A stretch of DNA of 64,000 nucleotides from Immersiella caudata (taxonomy: Eukaryota > Ascomycota > Sordariomycetes > Sordariales > Lasiosphaeriaceae): assembly GCA_030512335.1 (NCBI GenBank), contig JAULSU010000005.1, forward strand, positions 3,162,001 to 3,226,000, in the 5' to 3' direction. The notes below the pieces were generated by a model, which saw nothing but the letters and a program-made list of their open reading frames with translations, did no database searches and was not told where the DNA came from. This document shows, one piece after another, positions 1 through 11,814 of the stretch. The stretch's first letter is position 1, and each line of letters starts with the position of its first letter. Position numbers and translations under genes: made by a program.

Positions 1-1764
1 TGGTTTCCAGTCAGGTTTTCCCTGATGGAAAGACCTCCCGCCACTCTCGGACCGAGATCCACTGTTGTCAGCAGGGTGGAGATGATCGAGCTCGTGCATC
101 GCGTCGAGGACTCAGCCACATTGCATGAACCTCACCCCAGTACTCGCGTGGGCCTCGCATCCCACCATTTGTCGACGAGGTCGACAACCAGCAGCTTCTG
201 TGGCTCGTATGGGAATGCCGAGAAGTCACCAACAGCATCACGAGCAGTGACTAACTCTTCGCCATGGAACGTTGCGATTAGGCGATGCCGTCAAAGTGCG
301 GAAAGAGCTGGAAGTTGCGACCCGCAGGATCTCAAGCCGATAGGGCTCTGATTCAGCCACGCCACCCTCCGCTTTGCCGCCATCTGCGCCTGCATCCGCA
401 CCGTGTCGACACAGCACCCACGATTCGAGACTGTGTTGCTGCGACAAACGCTCGAACTTCGACAGTTTTGTCTCTGCCAGCATCGCACAGAATAGAGGAT
501 GGGGAACTTCTGGGTTCTGCCTGGCGCGAGAGACCCGTCAGAGGTTGCAGTTCTCCTGTTTCAGTGTGAGAAGGAGCCCCATCCACGCAAAACAGTGACC
601 AACAGCGATTCGGTCGCTGTTTCGCAATCCGCTCTCGACGCCGCCCGGTTTTGCCCACTCACAGGGCCGTTTCGCCAGCCCCATTCCTGGTTCTTGGACG
701 GCGCTAAGCTCCAGAATCGGGACCCGCCGCTGTCACGGACTGAAGTTCCTCCCACAGTGCATTCCGCCAGCCATCCCAACAACCGTCATTCGCTATGGGG
801 ATTACACAGACATGCAAAGCTCGTTTTCTGCGGGCAGAGTGCGACCAACATGCCGTGATGCGTTCAAGGCACAGAAGGATATGCTGACTGCAGAGACTGC
901 GGTTGCCCCATTCGACGCCTTCGTGTGGGCTTCTGCGGGCCTCGGTCTCAGGGTCGCGCAAACCACACCCCGAACGGTTGGCCTTGCGCTGGACCTGCCT
1001 CGTGGTCGGTGAAACGTGCCTTCAATTGAATTCGGGGCAATTCTGATCGAGGGCGCCAGTTACACCGTTCGTTGCCAAGGGTGAACACCAGGTGACTACG
1101 GCGACACAACTTCAGATCTTTCAGTTGGGCGTCATGAAGTTCTAGAAGTGCCGTGACAACGACATGATCGAGGGCACTGCCGCATCCTCCAGCTCGCGTG
1201 CCGGACCGACGGAATGCGATTTCGTATTTTTATTCTAGAGGCAATGTCGCCTGTGCGGGTTCGCCCCGCTGCCCAGCTGGAGCCCAGCACCTTGGGGCTG
1301 CCTCCTTTTTTTAACATGCATCAGGGGTCCCCCATCCATCCCCAGTCCCTCCTCAGCGCCAGCCATTTCATTGGGCGGGCTCGACTCTTGGCAGCTTGGC
1401 ATCCCGAATTGGTCAACAGGAAGGAAGGATTGCGGTCAGGCCGTCGCTGGAATACGTGCCTCATTCGTGTCCAGCGCCTGCGCCGCCCGTCTTATTAACC
1501 CTCCTCCTTCCCCTGAACCCCCCCAGCGCTCTTCCTTTGTCCTATAACTGGCCTCCAGCTTCACTTGCTTCATTGCACAGGATTCATCAGTCTCTCGTTA
1601 AAGACCATTTTTTTTTTCCTTTTTGGAGCGCGATTTGTGTAGTTGGACATTCACCTGTCGTGTTATTAATTCCTTGCGACTCGATCTACAGTATTCCCGC
1701 TTGGACTGTTTACTTTGCGCGCCTCGACATTTGAACTCGATTTTCACCAAGACAACAAGACAAG
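1..1764. other. Intergenic region upstream of the CRH gene
   Basis: I see no convincing gene here. Short open frames exist on both strands but none has a recognisable domain, sensible codon use or a paired splice signal. The last ~250 bases are pyrimidine-rich, including a T tract near 1607-1620, as expected for a fungal promoter and 5' leader of the gene starting at 1765. Confidence 0.5.
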
Positions 1765-2917
1765 ATGCTTTCCCAACTTCTCACCGTGGCTGTTGCCGCG
1801 ACGGCTGTCTCAGCGCAGACTTTCACGAAGTGCGACCCTACTAAGAAGGGTATGTTTGTGGTGGGAGACGGGCGGTTGAGCACTGGCTAACTGAAAACCC
1901 TTAGACTGTCCCTTCCCCAAGGCGCTCGGCTCCAAGATCATCGACCACGACTGGACCAAGGGCAAGCTTGACTTCATCAAGGACCTCGATGGGACCAAGA
2001 TCGAGTACGACTCCAGTGCGGGCGCCGTCTACAGCATCAAGGAGCCCGCCAATGCGCCTACGACCGAGTCCGACCAATATATCTTCTTCGGCCAGGTCGA
2101 TGTTACCATGAAGGCCGCCCCCGGCGCCGGTATCGTCACCAGCATCGTGCTCGAGTCGGACGATCTCGACGAGGTTGACTGGGAGTGGGTTGGCAGCGAG
2201 AACGGCAGGGTCCAGACCAACTACTTTAGCAAGGGGTGCACTGAGACCTACACCCGTGGTCAAACCCACGCTGTCGTTGACGCCCTGACCGAGTACCACA
2301 CCTACACTTTCAGGTGGACGCGCGAGAAGCTTGAGTGGATCATCAACGGCCAGGTTGTCCGCACCCTCAACGCGGCCGGCCTCTCGGGCTGCGACGGTTA
2401 CCCCCAGACCCCCATGCGCATCAAGCTCGGCAGCTGGGTGGCCGGCAAGGAGGGCAACTCGCCCGGCACCATCGAGTGGGCTGGTGGCCTGGCCAACTTC
2501 GCCAACGCCCCCTTCAACGCCTACTACAAGAGCATCCGCATCCAGGACTTCATGGGCGGCGGCAGCGCCAAGGAGGCCACCGAGTACCAGTACACCGACC
2601 GCAGCGGCACCTGGCAGAGCATCAAGGTTGTCAACGACGGCAAGGCTGTTGACAACGATAACAAGAGCACCTCCAGCTCCGCCAGCAAGACTGCCACCAA
2701 GACCGGCCCCACCACCCTCAGCACTTCCACCCCGACCGGCTCTGCCAACCCCGCTGAGAGCAGCGGCGCCTCTGGCTCTTCCTCTACCACCAGCGGCGGT
2801 TCTTCCTCTTCCCAGACTACCAGCGGCTCTGCCCCCAACTCCACGAGCGCTGCTGGCAAGGCTGTCATCAGCCTCGGCAGCGTCTTCGCCGCCTCGCTCC
2901 TCTACTTCGTTCTCTAA
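1765..2917 (+). CDS. GPI-anchored CRH-family chitin-glucan transglycosylase (GH16)
   Basis: Exons 1765-1849 and 1905-2917 give 365 residues. The protein starts with a signal peptide (about residues 1-17, ending VSA-Q). The GH16 catalytic signature is DEVDWEW, with the nucleophile/acid-base pair E118 and E122 and the helper D120. This matches the DEIDxEW motif of Crh1/Utr2 enzymes, which join chitin to beta-1,6- or beta-1,3-glucan in the cell wall. After the catalytic domain comes a Ser/Thr-rich tail (about 225-340), then a hydrophobic C-terminus after NSTSAAG that looks like a GPI-attachment signal. There is no CBM18 chitin-binding module, so it is a short-form CRH. The intron has a GTATGT donor and a TTAG acceptor. 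The family assignment is firm; which yeast paralogue (CRH1, CRH2/UTR2, CRR1) it matches best is not decided. Confidence 0.93.
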
Positions 2918-4377
2918 ACACCCAAACCGATACCTGCTTATGTTGTTGACATCTTTACGAACCTCCCTCCTTCTCCCGCAAAGCAGACGAAACTAGGAGA
3001 AGACCAAAACCGGACGCTACTTTCGATATTTCGCCACCATCCTTTGGAAGGTTGCGAACAGCCTCATTTGCAATACGGAATAACACAGGTTATGACTTTC
3101 TAATATCCGGTTTTTGGTACACTTTGGCGAGGGAGGGAGAGAGCACAAGACACGAATGGGCATGTTGGTTTTTGGCTTGGTGGTTGGGCGCGGGATGTGT
3201 ATGCAAACTGGTGTGTATAGTGTGTATAGTGGATTGAAGCATTGTGGTTTTTGGTCGACTTGCTTGCTGTTTTTGGAGATGATACCTAAACTTTTTGGTT
3301 TGCTTTTTTGAAGCAAGGGGCGGTAAGGGGCATGTCAATTACATGATACCCACTTTGTTGTGAGAAGAAGCAACATGTTACAATACGAAAAAGAAAAAGA
3401 TCAAAATTTTCAATTTGCGTCACGCGGGCTGGGAGCGTTCGAAGGATTCGGTTGTGTGACGCGAACGGGTATGTTTTCCTTGGTTGGTAAAATTGGGAGC
3501 GGCGGCCGATGTGTTGGTGCAGCCACCTCGCGTTCCATTCGTCCAGCTTTACGTACACCGCGGCGGATGCGGGAAATAAGGCCCGGAGGCAGGTGCACGT
3601 TTGGTGATAGTGGCTCGGCGCCGGGAGGCCCAAGGGCTTGGTTTCGGCTGATTGATGCGGTTCATTTGCCGGTGAGCCGTTTTGCGGGCGAGGCTGGCTG
3701 AAAGATGAGTCTTGTCATGAGAGCTGAATACGACGGACTGTTGAATCTAAAAGGATGAGGGTGTTGCAATGAGAGGTGCAAGTGAGGTGAGCGTGGAGTC
3801 ATACCACGGGCGCATGCGAAGCAGAGCATTTTTTATTTTTATTGATTCAAATAGGTAGGTAGGAGGCGGGAGTGTTACATAGGTGATGCAAAGTGGGTGG
3901 GTGGAGAATGCTAGTGATGGGACGTTGCGACGGGATGGTGCTAAATTGGAGGGCGAGTTGAGGTGCGCTGCCTGCAAAGTAAAATGAAGATGGATACGGG
4001 TAAGGTGTTTGTGCGATGTGAGTTGATGTAGGGCTGTGGCGATTGCGAGGCGTTGGCGTTGGCATTGGCGTTACGATGATTGTGGGTAAGGTTAGGCAGT
4101 TGAATGGGTTTGATACATCTGGTGAGAGAAGTTGATGACGTTGCATGAAAGAAGTTTTCGTCGTTGTTGTGTAACGCGATTTTTTTGTTTTTTTTTATTT
4201 TATTTTTATTTAGAGATGGAAGGTTTGGTGTTGCGGCTTCGATTGGACGCGATGCGGGGTACCCACCCTTCACCATGGGCGTTTGTGAAGGCAGCATCAG
4301 CCTGCGCAAACATTGGAATTGACAAGTCATTGTAGAGTTCTCGATGACAACCACACTTCCATTCATTTCAATTCCTC
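2918..4377. other. Intergenic region
   Basis: No supported gene. It holds the 3' untranslated region of the CRH gene and the upstream region of the sirtuin. Small open frames on both strands have no recognisable features. A T-rich tract lies near 4180-4213. Confidence 0.5.
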
Positions 4378-5358
4378 ATGCTCAGAACCACAATCAGACA
4401 TCACCTCCTCCGAGTCCCATTGACCCCATCCCACCAGTTCTTCAGTCTCTCCAACTTCAACATGGCACCCCCCAAAAACTACAATTCCATCCCCGCCTTC
4501 CACGCCAAGCTCCAATCCGCCCGGCGCATCCTCGCCGTCTGCGGCGCCGGGCTCTCCGCAGCCTCGGGGCTCCCCACCTTCCGCGGGCCGGGCGGTCTCT
4601 GGCGCAACCACCAAGCCACCGACCTCGCCACCCCCGAGGCATTCGAAGACGACCCCGGCCTCGTCTGGCTCTTCTACGCCTACCGGCGGCACATGGCATT
4701 GAACGTCAAACCTAACCCCGGCCATCACGCCCTCGCGGCGCTAGCTGAGAAGGTGCCGGGTTTCTTGTGCCTGAGCCAAAATGTAGACGGGCTGCATCCC
4801 CGTGCGGGCCATCCGCCGGAGCAGTTGAGGTTGCTGCATGGGTCGTTATTCGACATCAAGTGCAATGCATGTGGATGGATACAGAAGGATAACTATGATG
4901 ATCCGTTTTGTCCTGCGCTGGCGGCCGCGGCGGAGGATGTGAATCCCGGGGAGACGCTGCCGCTGTTGGATCCGAGCAAGGAGTTGGCGGATATTCCGAG
5001 GCAGGAGATACCGCCTTGTCCGCAGTGTGACAGGGGGTTGCAGAGGCCGGGGGTGGTTTGGTTTGGGGAGCCGCTGGATGAGGATATGTTGAACGAGGTG
5101 GATTCGTGGATTGACGAGGGAGAGGTGGATATCGTGTTGGTGATTGGGACGAGCTCGCAGGTGTACCCGGCGGCTGGGTATGCGGAGCAGGCAAGGGGGA
5201 GAGAGACGAGCGTGGTGACGATCAATTTGGACGCAGAAGACGAGGTGAGGAGGCTAAGGAGCAATGATTTCGCATTTGCCGGGGATGCGGCCGTGTTGTT
5301 GCCAAAGCTGCTGGAGCCGATCATTGGGACACCGGTGACGGATGGGACATACGCATGA
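4378..5358 (+). CDS. SIRT5-type NAD-dependent protein deacylase, probably mitochondrial
   Basis: Single exon, 326 residues. The Sir2 core is clear: GAGLSAASGLPTFRG at about 56-70 (NAD binding), SQNVDGLH at 133-140, catalytic His154 in LHGS, and a zinc site with Cys162, Cys165, Cys214 and Cys217. The motif Y100-A-Y-R103 matches the Tyr/Arg pair that lets SIRT5-class (class III) sirtuins bind succinyl-, malonyl- or glutaryl-lysine. This suggests a desuccinylase rather than a plain deacetylase. The first 28 residues are rich in Arg, His, Ser and Leu and nearly free of acids, like a mitochondrial presequence. A second in-frame Met at residue 29 (MAPPKNY) could give a form without it. The substrate range is inferred from the motif. 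Confidence 0.92.
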   Translation: MLRTTIRHHLLRVPLTPSHQFFSLSNFNMAPPKNYNSIPAFHAKLQSARRILAVCGAGLSAASGLPTFRGPGGLWRNHQATDLATPEAFEDDPGLVWLFYAYRRHMALNVKPNPGHHALAALAEKVPGFLCLSQNVDGLHPRAGHPPEQLRLLHGSLFDIKCNACGWIQKDNYDDPFCPALAAAAEDVNPGETLPLLDPSKELADIPRQEIPPCPQCDRGLQRPGVVWFGEPLDEDMLNEVDSWIDEGEVDIVLVIGTSSQVYPAAGYAEQARGRETSVVTINLDAEDEVRRLRSNDFAFAGDAAVLLPKLLEPIIGTPVTDGTYA

Positions 5359-5479
5359 TGAACGGTACGGGGACATGTAAGTGGTAGGTTGTTTTCCCCT
5401 TTTGTTTCACTCACTGTATCTTCAGTCCGGTCTAGCTGTTCCACTTATGTGTTTTAAGATTCCCCAACTCAAATGTCTC

Positions 5480-6859
5480 CTACGGCGCCGCCTGGTTCAC
5501 CGTTGCGGTCCAGAGAGCACCAGATGCTGCCAGCAAGAGCGTCGAGCAGATGGTAAACACACTCCCAAACGGGTTGCCATCTCCCGTAAGCAGTAACGAC
5601 ACCACAACAAACACGTTCAAGGGCACCCTCAACATGCCATACACCTGGGCGCGCACCCCATCGTCCACGAGCCTCCCCTTCAAGTAGCCCATGCAGGGGA
5701 AGTACATGCCCACAGCTGCTTCAAATATGCAGAATACCCAAAATGTCGACTGCTCTGACCGCGGCCGTGCCGACAGCAGGAAGCACAAGGACGAAGTGCC
5801 GAGGATGCCGAGGAGCAGATTTGTGTAGCTGACCAGCTGGCGCGCCGTAATCTTTGCAAACACTAGCGACGAAGCCAGCGTCGCGGCCATGAAGCTGGCG
5901 AAAATAATCCCGTAGGGTAGCCCCTTTTCCGTGGACTGGACCGAGCGCAAAGCCGGCGCCCAGAAGAAGACAAAGAGGTACATCGAGCCCTCAAAGATAG
6001 TCGACGACAACGCCAACGACAAAACCTTGGGGTCAGACAACACCGCCCACACACTCTTCTTCGCCTTCTTCTTCTCGTCGGCCCCCTTCTCCTCACCCCC
6101 TGCCTCCCCATAATTCTCATCCTGCTTCAAGTCAGCATTTTACCCTTCATCAACACCAAAACAACAAGAACTTACCCAAAACATCCCAATAACCCCCGCC
6201 GCTCCCACCAAGCAAACCACTCCCGCCCAAAACGGCGCCTTCCTCGTCCCCGCCACCCCGACCAACCACTCACTCCCCACCCCGCTCAATATCGCAACCA
6301 CACTATTCACCGTACTCATCACCCCAAACAAACCCCCTAGTTCCTCCCCATGGCCCTTCCCCTTCACATCCCCCACCATCCAACTCTCAAACACACTAAA
6401 CAGCAAACTCGTTCCCACTCCGCCCAGCACCCTCCCGACGAATAGGACCGGTAGAGATGGAATCGTCGTGAGGATACAAGACAGGGCGTAGACAGCGCAA
6501 AAGGTAAGGCACGCTTTCTTGCGGCCGTGTTTATCGGCAAGGGAGCCAATAACGCTGCCGGAAGCTGCGCCGGAGAGGAAACCAGTGGTGAAGAGGGTGG
6601 AGATGAGAGAGGGCGCGAGGGAGTGTTCGTCGTGGTAAAGGGGGTAGAGGAAGGGGCCTTGGAGCCAGTCGGAGGTCATGATGAGGGTGTAGACGGCGAG
6701 GAAGGGGAGGGTGTTATACGGTTTGCTATCATTTTGTTTGGCTTGGGAAGTTGTGGGCTTAGGAGGTGTCGTTTTAGATTTGGATTGGTTGGAATAGAAG
6801 AGGGCGCCGCAGAGGGTGAGCAGGGCGGAGAGATTGAGGGTGTAGATGTCGATGGCCAT
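5480..6859 (-). CDS. MFSD5/MOT2-like major facilitator (putative molybdate-anion transporter)
   Basis: Read on the minus strand, exons 6859-6176 and 6121-5480 (intron 6122-6175, GTAAGT...GCAG) give about 441 residues with multiple hydrophobic segments. The DWLQGPFLYPLY segment after TM2, the loop ADKHGRKKACL (MFS motif A region) and the run GRVLGGVGTSLLFSVFESW match the MFSD5 / molybdate transporter 2 family. I chose the start at 6859 (MAIDIYTLNL) because it places the first membrane helix at the N-terminus, as in that family. An in-frame Met at 6898 would add 13 residues. A charged Lys/Glu-rich cytoplasmic loop spans the exon junction. Its 3' end faces the 3' end of the sirtuin gene, with a gap of only ~120 bp. 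Substrate specificity is inferred from the family. Confidence 0.88.
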
Positions 6860-7203
6860 TTTGGCGGCGGTGGGTGGGAAGGTACCTCTTGACGTCAAGT
6901 GAGCCTGCCAATTGAGCTGGAAAGAATGGAAACAAAAAGCTAGATGGTCCTGGCCATGCCCGCAGCTGCCAAAAAATACAAGAAATATAAAAGAACCTAG
7001 CCAAGAAATGAAGCTCTCTCAGAACATGTGGCCTCAGGATGTTCTGCTTAATTACCCGGCCGTGACAACGGGACGGGAGTTGAAGTCTTCGGGAGCTGAG
7101 ACACTTTGGGGGTGTCTGTGGACGCCAAGGAACTAGGATTTTGAAGATACAGGGTTAGGGCTGGGATCGGCCTTCATAACCCAGAGCTCCACAACTGCTT
7201 GTC
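6860..7203. other. Intergenic region upstream of the MFSD5-like gene
   Basis: Probable promoter of the minus-strand transporter. I see no gene. Confidence 0.4.
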
Positions 7204-7323
7204 ACTTACGACCATACCCAACTGGAGAACTCGGGATCGCGTCCGCTCTCCCATAAATAAGCCAATGAGGGCCAGGCTAGTAGTTGGGTCGGTGATGATT
7301 AGCAAATCTCTGGTGTTGTATGT
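7204..7323 (+). rRNA. 5S rRNA unit, divergent (possible pseudogene)
   Basis: This stretch is about 120 nt, the normal 5S length. It carries the recognisable 5S landmarks in order: a start ACTTACGACCATACCCA, GTCCGCTCTCCCATA, AAGCCA, GGGCCAGGCTAGTAGTTGGG, a GGTGA block and the end TGGTGTTGTATGT. A T-run follows shortly after. Filamentous ascomycetes carry dispersed 5S genes, so a lone copy between protein genes is expected. Compared with the usual ascomycete sequence as I know it, several C-to-T and G-to-A changes lie in the 3' third (GATGATTAGCAAATCTC in place of a GC-richer form). It may therefore be a decayed copy, perhaps hit by RIP-like mutation. Whether it is transcribed cannot be judged. 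Confidence 0.78.
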
Positions 7324-7979
7324 TTTCGCCTCTTTTTTTGCTCTGTCCCTAAGACCTGAGAACTCTAAACTCATTTACCATATTTATCATACCAAGATTC
7401 GCTCAGAAATCGCTTGCAGAATACACGGTCGGTTGAATTTATACAGTTTTGTGGGTTTTTTCTACTGCTTGCGTCCTCCGGGGCGGCTTGCTCAGGGGCG
7501 GGGGCATGGGACGTTGCACCATCGAGGTAGAACTTCGCACAGGCTTCTCAGAGAATCCTACGCTACGAAAACCTCACAATTCAAGATATGACACCTCATT
7601 TCCGTATTTGAAGTTGTGTTTACACGGGCAGTTTACTGGATAAACAGCAACAGGTTGTCCTGTAAACAGACATCCTTGTCGGAGAAGGAGACACGCCGTC
7701 ATTTCGAACTTCTAGGGGGTCAAAGGACTGGATCTGGGTGCTACATCTGGCTGGAGCATGAATCGTCGGACCACATGACATCTGAAGACAGACAAACATG
7801 TCCAGCCACTCCAGCTCAGCTACCCATTGGACCAGAGCACTCATGGATCAGATTGCAAGCTCAAAAGTGAACCCCACAGACGGAAAGCTGACTTGACAGC
7901 ATCGCAGTGGTCTTACTCTATCGACCAAGCGGCTGTATTAGGTATTCGGAAACGAAGCTTGTGACATGGGTATTCTGCC
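7324..7979. other. Intergenic region between 5S unit and aldolase 3' end
   Basis: No gene seen. The right part should be the 3' untranslated region of the minus-strand aldolase. Confidence 0.4.
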
Positions 7980-8552
7980 TTAAAGGGAGCCGGTCGCCTT
8001 GAAATCCTCGAGCGCCTGGACCACTCTCGCCTTCATCGTCTTCTCGCCCTCTCTGACCCAGACTCTGGGGTCGTAGTACTTCTTGTTCCTGCAAGGCGTT
8101 AGCGCTTGTATCGGTGGCATTCAAAAGGGGGCAACTTACGGCTTGTCGGGTCCGTTGGGGTTGCCGACCTGGGTCTTGAGGTACTCGATGTTCTTGGTGA
8201 TGTAGTCACGGTGGCCGGAGAGGTACGCCCACTGGAGGTCTGGAACTGAATTAGCTCGGGTAACGTCACATGTCAAAAAAGAAGTCTTACCAGTGTCGAG
8301 GTTGACCTTCACAACACCGTGGCCAATGGCAGTGCGGAAGTCATCGACGCTGGAACCGGAACCACCGTGGAAGACAAAGAAGACGGGCTTCTTGTCATCG
8401 GACTTGAGCTTGTCGGCAACAAACGCCTGGTGCTTGGCGAGAAGGTCGGGCTGGAGCTTGACGTTGCCAGGCTGGTAGACACCGTGGACGTTGCCGAATC
8501 CAGCTGCGATGCTGAAGTAGGGCGAGATAGGGCTGAGAGTCTGGTAGATGTT

Positions 8553-8594
<42 letters not shown>

Positions 8595-9356
8595 GTCCTC
8601 GTTGTTGACACCCTAATGTGATATTAGCCAATGGCTCTAGAACAATGTCATACTTCGGATAAAGCCATGTTTCTTCCCACGCTTTTCGTGCGAATAAAGA
8701 AGAATGAAGCCGCTGAGATTGAGCACTTACATCCTCCTCGCCACCAGTGATACCGATCTCCATCTCGAGCCACTGCTTCCAGGGGGCAGCGCGCTGCAGG
8801 TACTTGGCAGTGGTCGAGATGTTGTAGTCAACAGGATCCTCAGAGAGATCGATCATGTGGCTGCTGAACAGGGGGACACCGTGCTCCTTGAAGAAAGCTT
8901 CGTCGGCATCCATCATACCGTCCAGCCAGGGAAGCAGCTTCTTGGCGCAGTGGTCGGTGTGCAGCACGACGGGAACGCCGTAGACGGGGGCAATGGACCG
9001 GATGTAGTGAGCGGCGGCAATGGAGCCAGCAACAGAGGCCTTCTGGCCGTCGTTGGAGATGCCCTTGCCGGCGAAGTAAGCGGCACCGCCATTGGAGACC
9101 TGAAGGACAATCGGGGCCTTCGCATCCCGGGCAGCTTCCAGGGCGGCGACGACAGTCGAGGATGACGTGACGTTGATGGCTGGGAGGGCGAAGCCATGCT
9201 CGCGAGCGTACTTGAAGAGCTATTTTGGCCAAGGCCGTCAGTTACCCGTGAAGGCCCAATTCACTCCGAAAGGTGGGATGAGGGGCCTACGTTTAGGACG
9301 TCATCGCCGTAGATGACACCGGGCTTGAGGCCCAACTTCTCGATAAGACCAGGCAT
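7980..9356 (-). CDS. FBA1: Class II fructose-1,6-bisphosphate aldolase
   Basis: Five exons on the minus strand (9356-9291, 9219-8731, 8612-8291, 8239-8140, 8088-7980) join in frame to 361 residues, the usual size for fungal Fba1 (yeast about 359). The protein begins MPGLIEKLGLKPGVIYGDDV. It carries the zinc-binding HTDHC, the EMEIGITGGEED segment, the zinc-site histidine in FHGGSGSS, and the substrate-loop VNLDTDLQWA, which is split across an intron. The C-terminus is VQALEDFKATGSL. The enzyme cleaves fructose-1,6-bisphosphate to dihydroxyacetone phosphate and glyceraldehyde-3-phosphate in glycolysis and works in reverse in gluconeogenesis. All junctions have GT...AG ends and preserve frame. 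The acceptor TTGCAG before the last exon resolves the terminal 36 residues. Confidence 0.96.
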
Positions 9357-10231
9357 GGTGAAGTAGGTTGAAAGATAGTCCTATTGATGCTTCTACTATT
9401 CGATAGCTGTTCGCGTTCGAGGGGGAGCTGATGAAGAAAACGAGGAATGGTTGAGAAGGACAGGACGCCCAGCAGTGGTGGGGGAGAGGAGGGGTAATAG
9501 CTCGTGTGGGTCCTGGTCTCGGAGCAGTCCGGTGTGTATCATGAATCACCTGCGGGCTTTTTGGTCAACACTTCCATTGGATTTTCCAATTGTTGGGACC
9601 CAAGGAAGGAACATTGGAATATCCCGCATGGTCACTCAGATGAAGAGTTTTCTTTTCTAGCCCTTTGTGTGTGGTAGCTTGTGAACTTTCTGCCCTCCCA
9701 TCTCGGGACAGAAACGGCTCTCTGGGAAGGTTATTAGTTACCACTGGACACCACCTCGGTGCTGCGGAATCGGCACTTCAAGCTTGACGTGCCAGCGATC
9801 TGCGGCAGGGCTGGCCTACACTAGCAGCTTAGTCAGAAAGTTAACCGCAACAACGGCGTGGTCGTGGCCTCGGTGCTGGGCCTTCAGGGGAAGCCACAGG
9901 GAAGCCACAAGGCTCAAAGCTCAGCGGTGAGGCAGGTCAGCAAATAGCCCCACTTTTTGCCGCCGCTGCCCGCCTTCGGCTCTGGACTGGCGCTGGCCCT
10001 GCTCCCCTGTTGCGCGATCCCTCCTGGAAGTCCCAAATCCACCAGTCGTCCACACAACGCATTCAGCTTTCGTCCAATGTGTGCGCGGTCTGTAGATTTC
10101 GATCACAGCGAGTACTGGGACTTTGGATTGTTCGAGACCACTTAAAACGCGAATAAAGCGTTTGCCTAGGCTCCTCGGCTGGTTGCAGCAATCCCAGCGA
10201 CCGACAATCGCGATCCCAGCCCACCTTCGCA
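9357..10231. promoter_or_regulatory. Divergent intergenic region between aldolase and rxt2
   Basis: About 875 bp separate the start codons of the aldolase (minus) and the Rxt2 gene (plus), so both promoters lie here. No coding region, TATA box or operator can be assigned with confidence. Confidence 0.4.
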
Positions 10232-11814
10232 ATGTCAACCCAGCAGCAGGCACTGATCGCGGAGACCGTGATTGCGTTTAGGAAGGCTCTGAAGCGGAAA
10301 GCATATGGTGAGCTGATTTTGGCTACATTTTAGCTCATTCCCTTCAATTCTTTGGTAGTGAGCTGACAGGGCAATTGCGACAGAATCCGACTCCGATTCC
10401 TCGATCGAACACAATACGAACCGCGGCCACAAGCTCAAGAAAAGAGCTCGGTTCGTGAAGCAAGGCCGGCTCGCTCCATCCGCCGGACCTGCCGCTTATA
10501 AGGAGGTACGTGATGCTGTGGGCTGGGTGGCTGCTTGACACCCCTCGAGCTGACAATGCATTCAGGTCGCCGAACACGCTGGCTTTCGGCGCGCAATCAT
10601 CAGTGAAAACCCACCATTGATCGATGAAGATGGCTATGAGATAGAGAGCGACGACGATGACGAGCGCGTCCAGGAGGCGATCGCCGCCGTCGAGGACGAG
10701 AACCCCTATGCCTCCATCCACCTCGAACGTGTGTACTCATTTGTCCTTGCAGATTGAACTGGGCTAACCGCGTTTGACCATAGACCTCCTCGCTCCACTG
10801 ACCGCCGTCACCGACCTTCCCACCCACCCTACACTATCGCGACCGTTTACCTCGAAGGCCCTCACGGAGCTGGTCAGGCAATGTTGCAGCCTGATGCACA
10901 AGGAGAATGCGGCGCTATGGAAAGTTAAGCCTTTGCTGACCAAGTTAATCGGCGACAACACATGGGCGCCATGTGGAATGATGATCGAGCCGAACGATAT
11001 GGATTTTTTCACCGACTCTGAGCAGTTCATTCGCCGGCCTGCCAGGCCACCAACGAAGACTGTGACGGTGGACGAGACTTCAAATGAAGCCAAGACGACA
11101 GACGGCGCAGGGGAGAAGCCCGAGGATGGTTCTGTCGAACATATTCAGCCCAATGGGGAGCCAGCAACACAGACAAATAACGGCAAGGGCAAAGAAAAGG
11201 AACCTGTCGACGCGCAGAAACCGCCAGACGTGAACGGCGGGACAGAGGGTGAGGGTTCGTCCAATGTTCCAGTGGACGGCAATCACCGACTCAACGGAAA
11301 TCCACCCCCCCAGCTAGGAGACGGCGCCGAGCCGAACGGCAGAATACAGGGAGACGGGGACGTCGAAATGACAGGGTCGCAGGACGCTGGGGGGTTGGCG
11401 CAGAACGGCGCGAGCAGGGCGCACTCGGCTGGCGTAGAATCACTGGACGATCTTTTCATCCACCCTTTTTTCCTGGCACCTCGCTCCGCGCGCCCAGATC
11501 GCGACCTAGCGCTTCCAGACTATGAGGCGGAGGACCTACGGCGATTGCTTCAGCTGTACGTGCAAAAGCAGGAGGAGGTGTGCCGGGGCACTAAGAAGCT
11601 GTACGAAGGGCTTCTCAAGGCGGATCGCTATCGAAAGACGGTCTGGCAGTGGTCAAAGGCCGAGGCGCATTGCGGTCCTAACCGCGACATGTCGGACGGC
11701 GAGGACTGGTACGATAAGGAAGAATGGGGCCTCACTGAAGACCTTAAGAAGGGAGAAGATGAGGTTGAGGAGGACACGACGCAGACGCAAAAGAAGACGA
11801 GGAATCGCAAGTGA
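10232..11814 (+). CDS. Rxt2, subunit of the Rpd3L histone deacetylase complex
   Basis: Four exons (10232-10307, 10384-10505, 10566-10728, 10784-11814) give 463 residues. The N-terminal ~200 residues match the RXT2_N domain: KKRARFVKQGRLAPS, YKEVAEHAGFRRAIISENPP, a highly acidic DEDGYEIESDDDDE, and LLAPLTAVTDLPTHPTLSRP followed by the Ala-Leu-Trp-Lys-Val-Lys and TWAPCGMM motifs. The middle is low-complexity and polar (Gly, Asn, Glu). A second ordered block (HPFFLAPRSARPDRDLALPDYE onward) with a helical KQEEVCRGTKKLYEGLLKADRYR stretch closes the protein. In yeast, Rxt2 is part of the large Rpd3 corepressor, acting in the nucleus on chromatin. The third junction (GAAC|GTGTGT...CATAG|ACC) restores LEHLLAPLT across exons 3 and 4. 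Confidence 0.9.

Noticed and set aside
1214..1317. T-arm-like GTGCGGGTTCGCCCCGC suggesting a tRNA
   Set aside because: No acceptor, D-arm or anticodon arm can be built around it on either strand.
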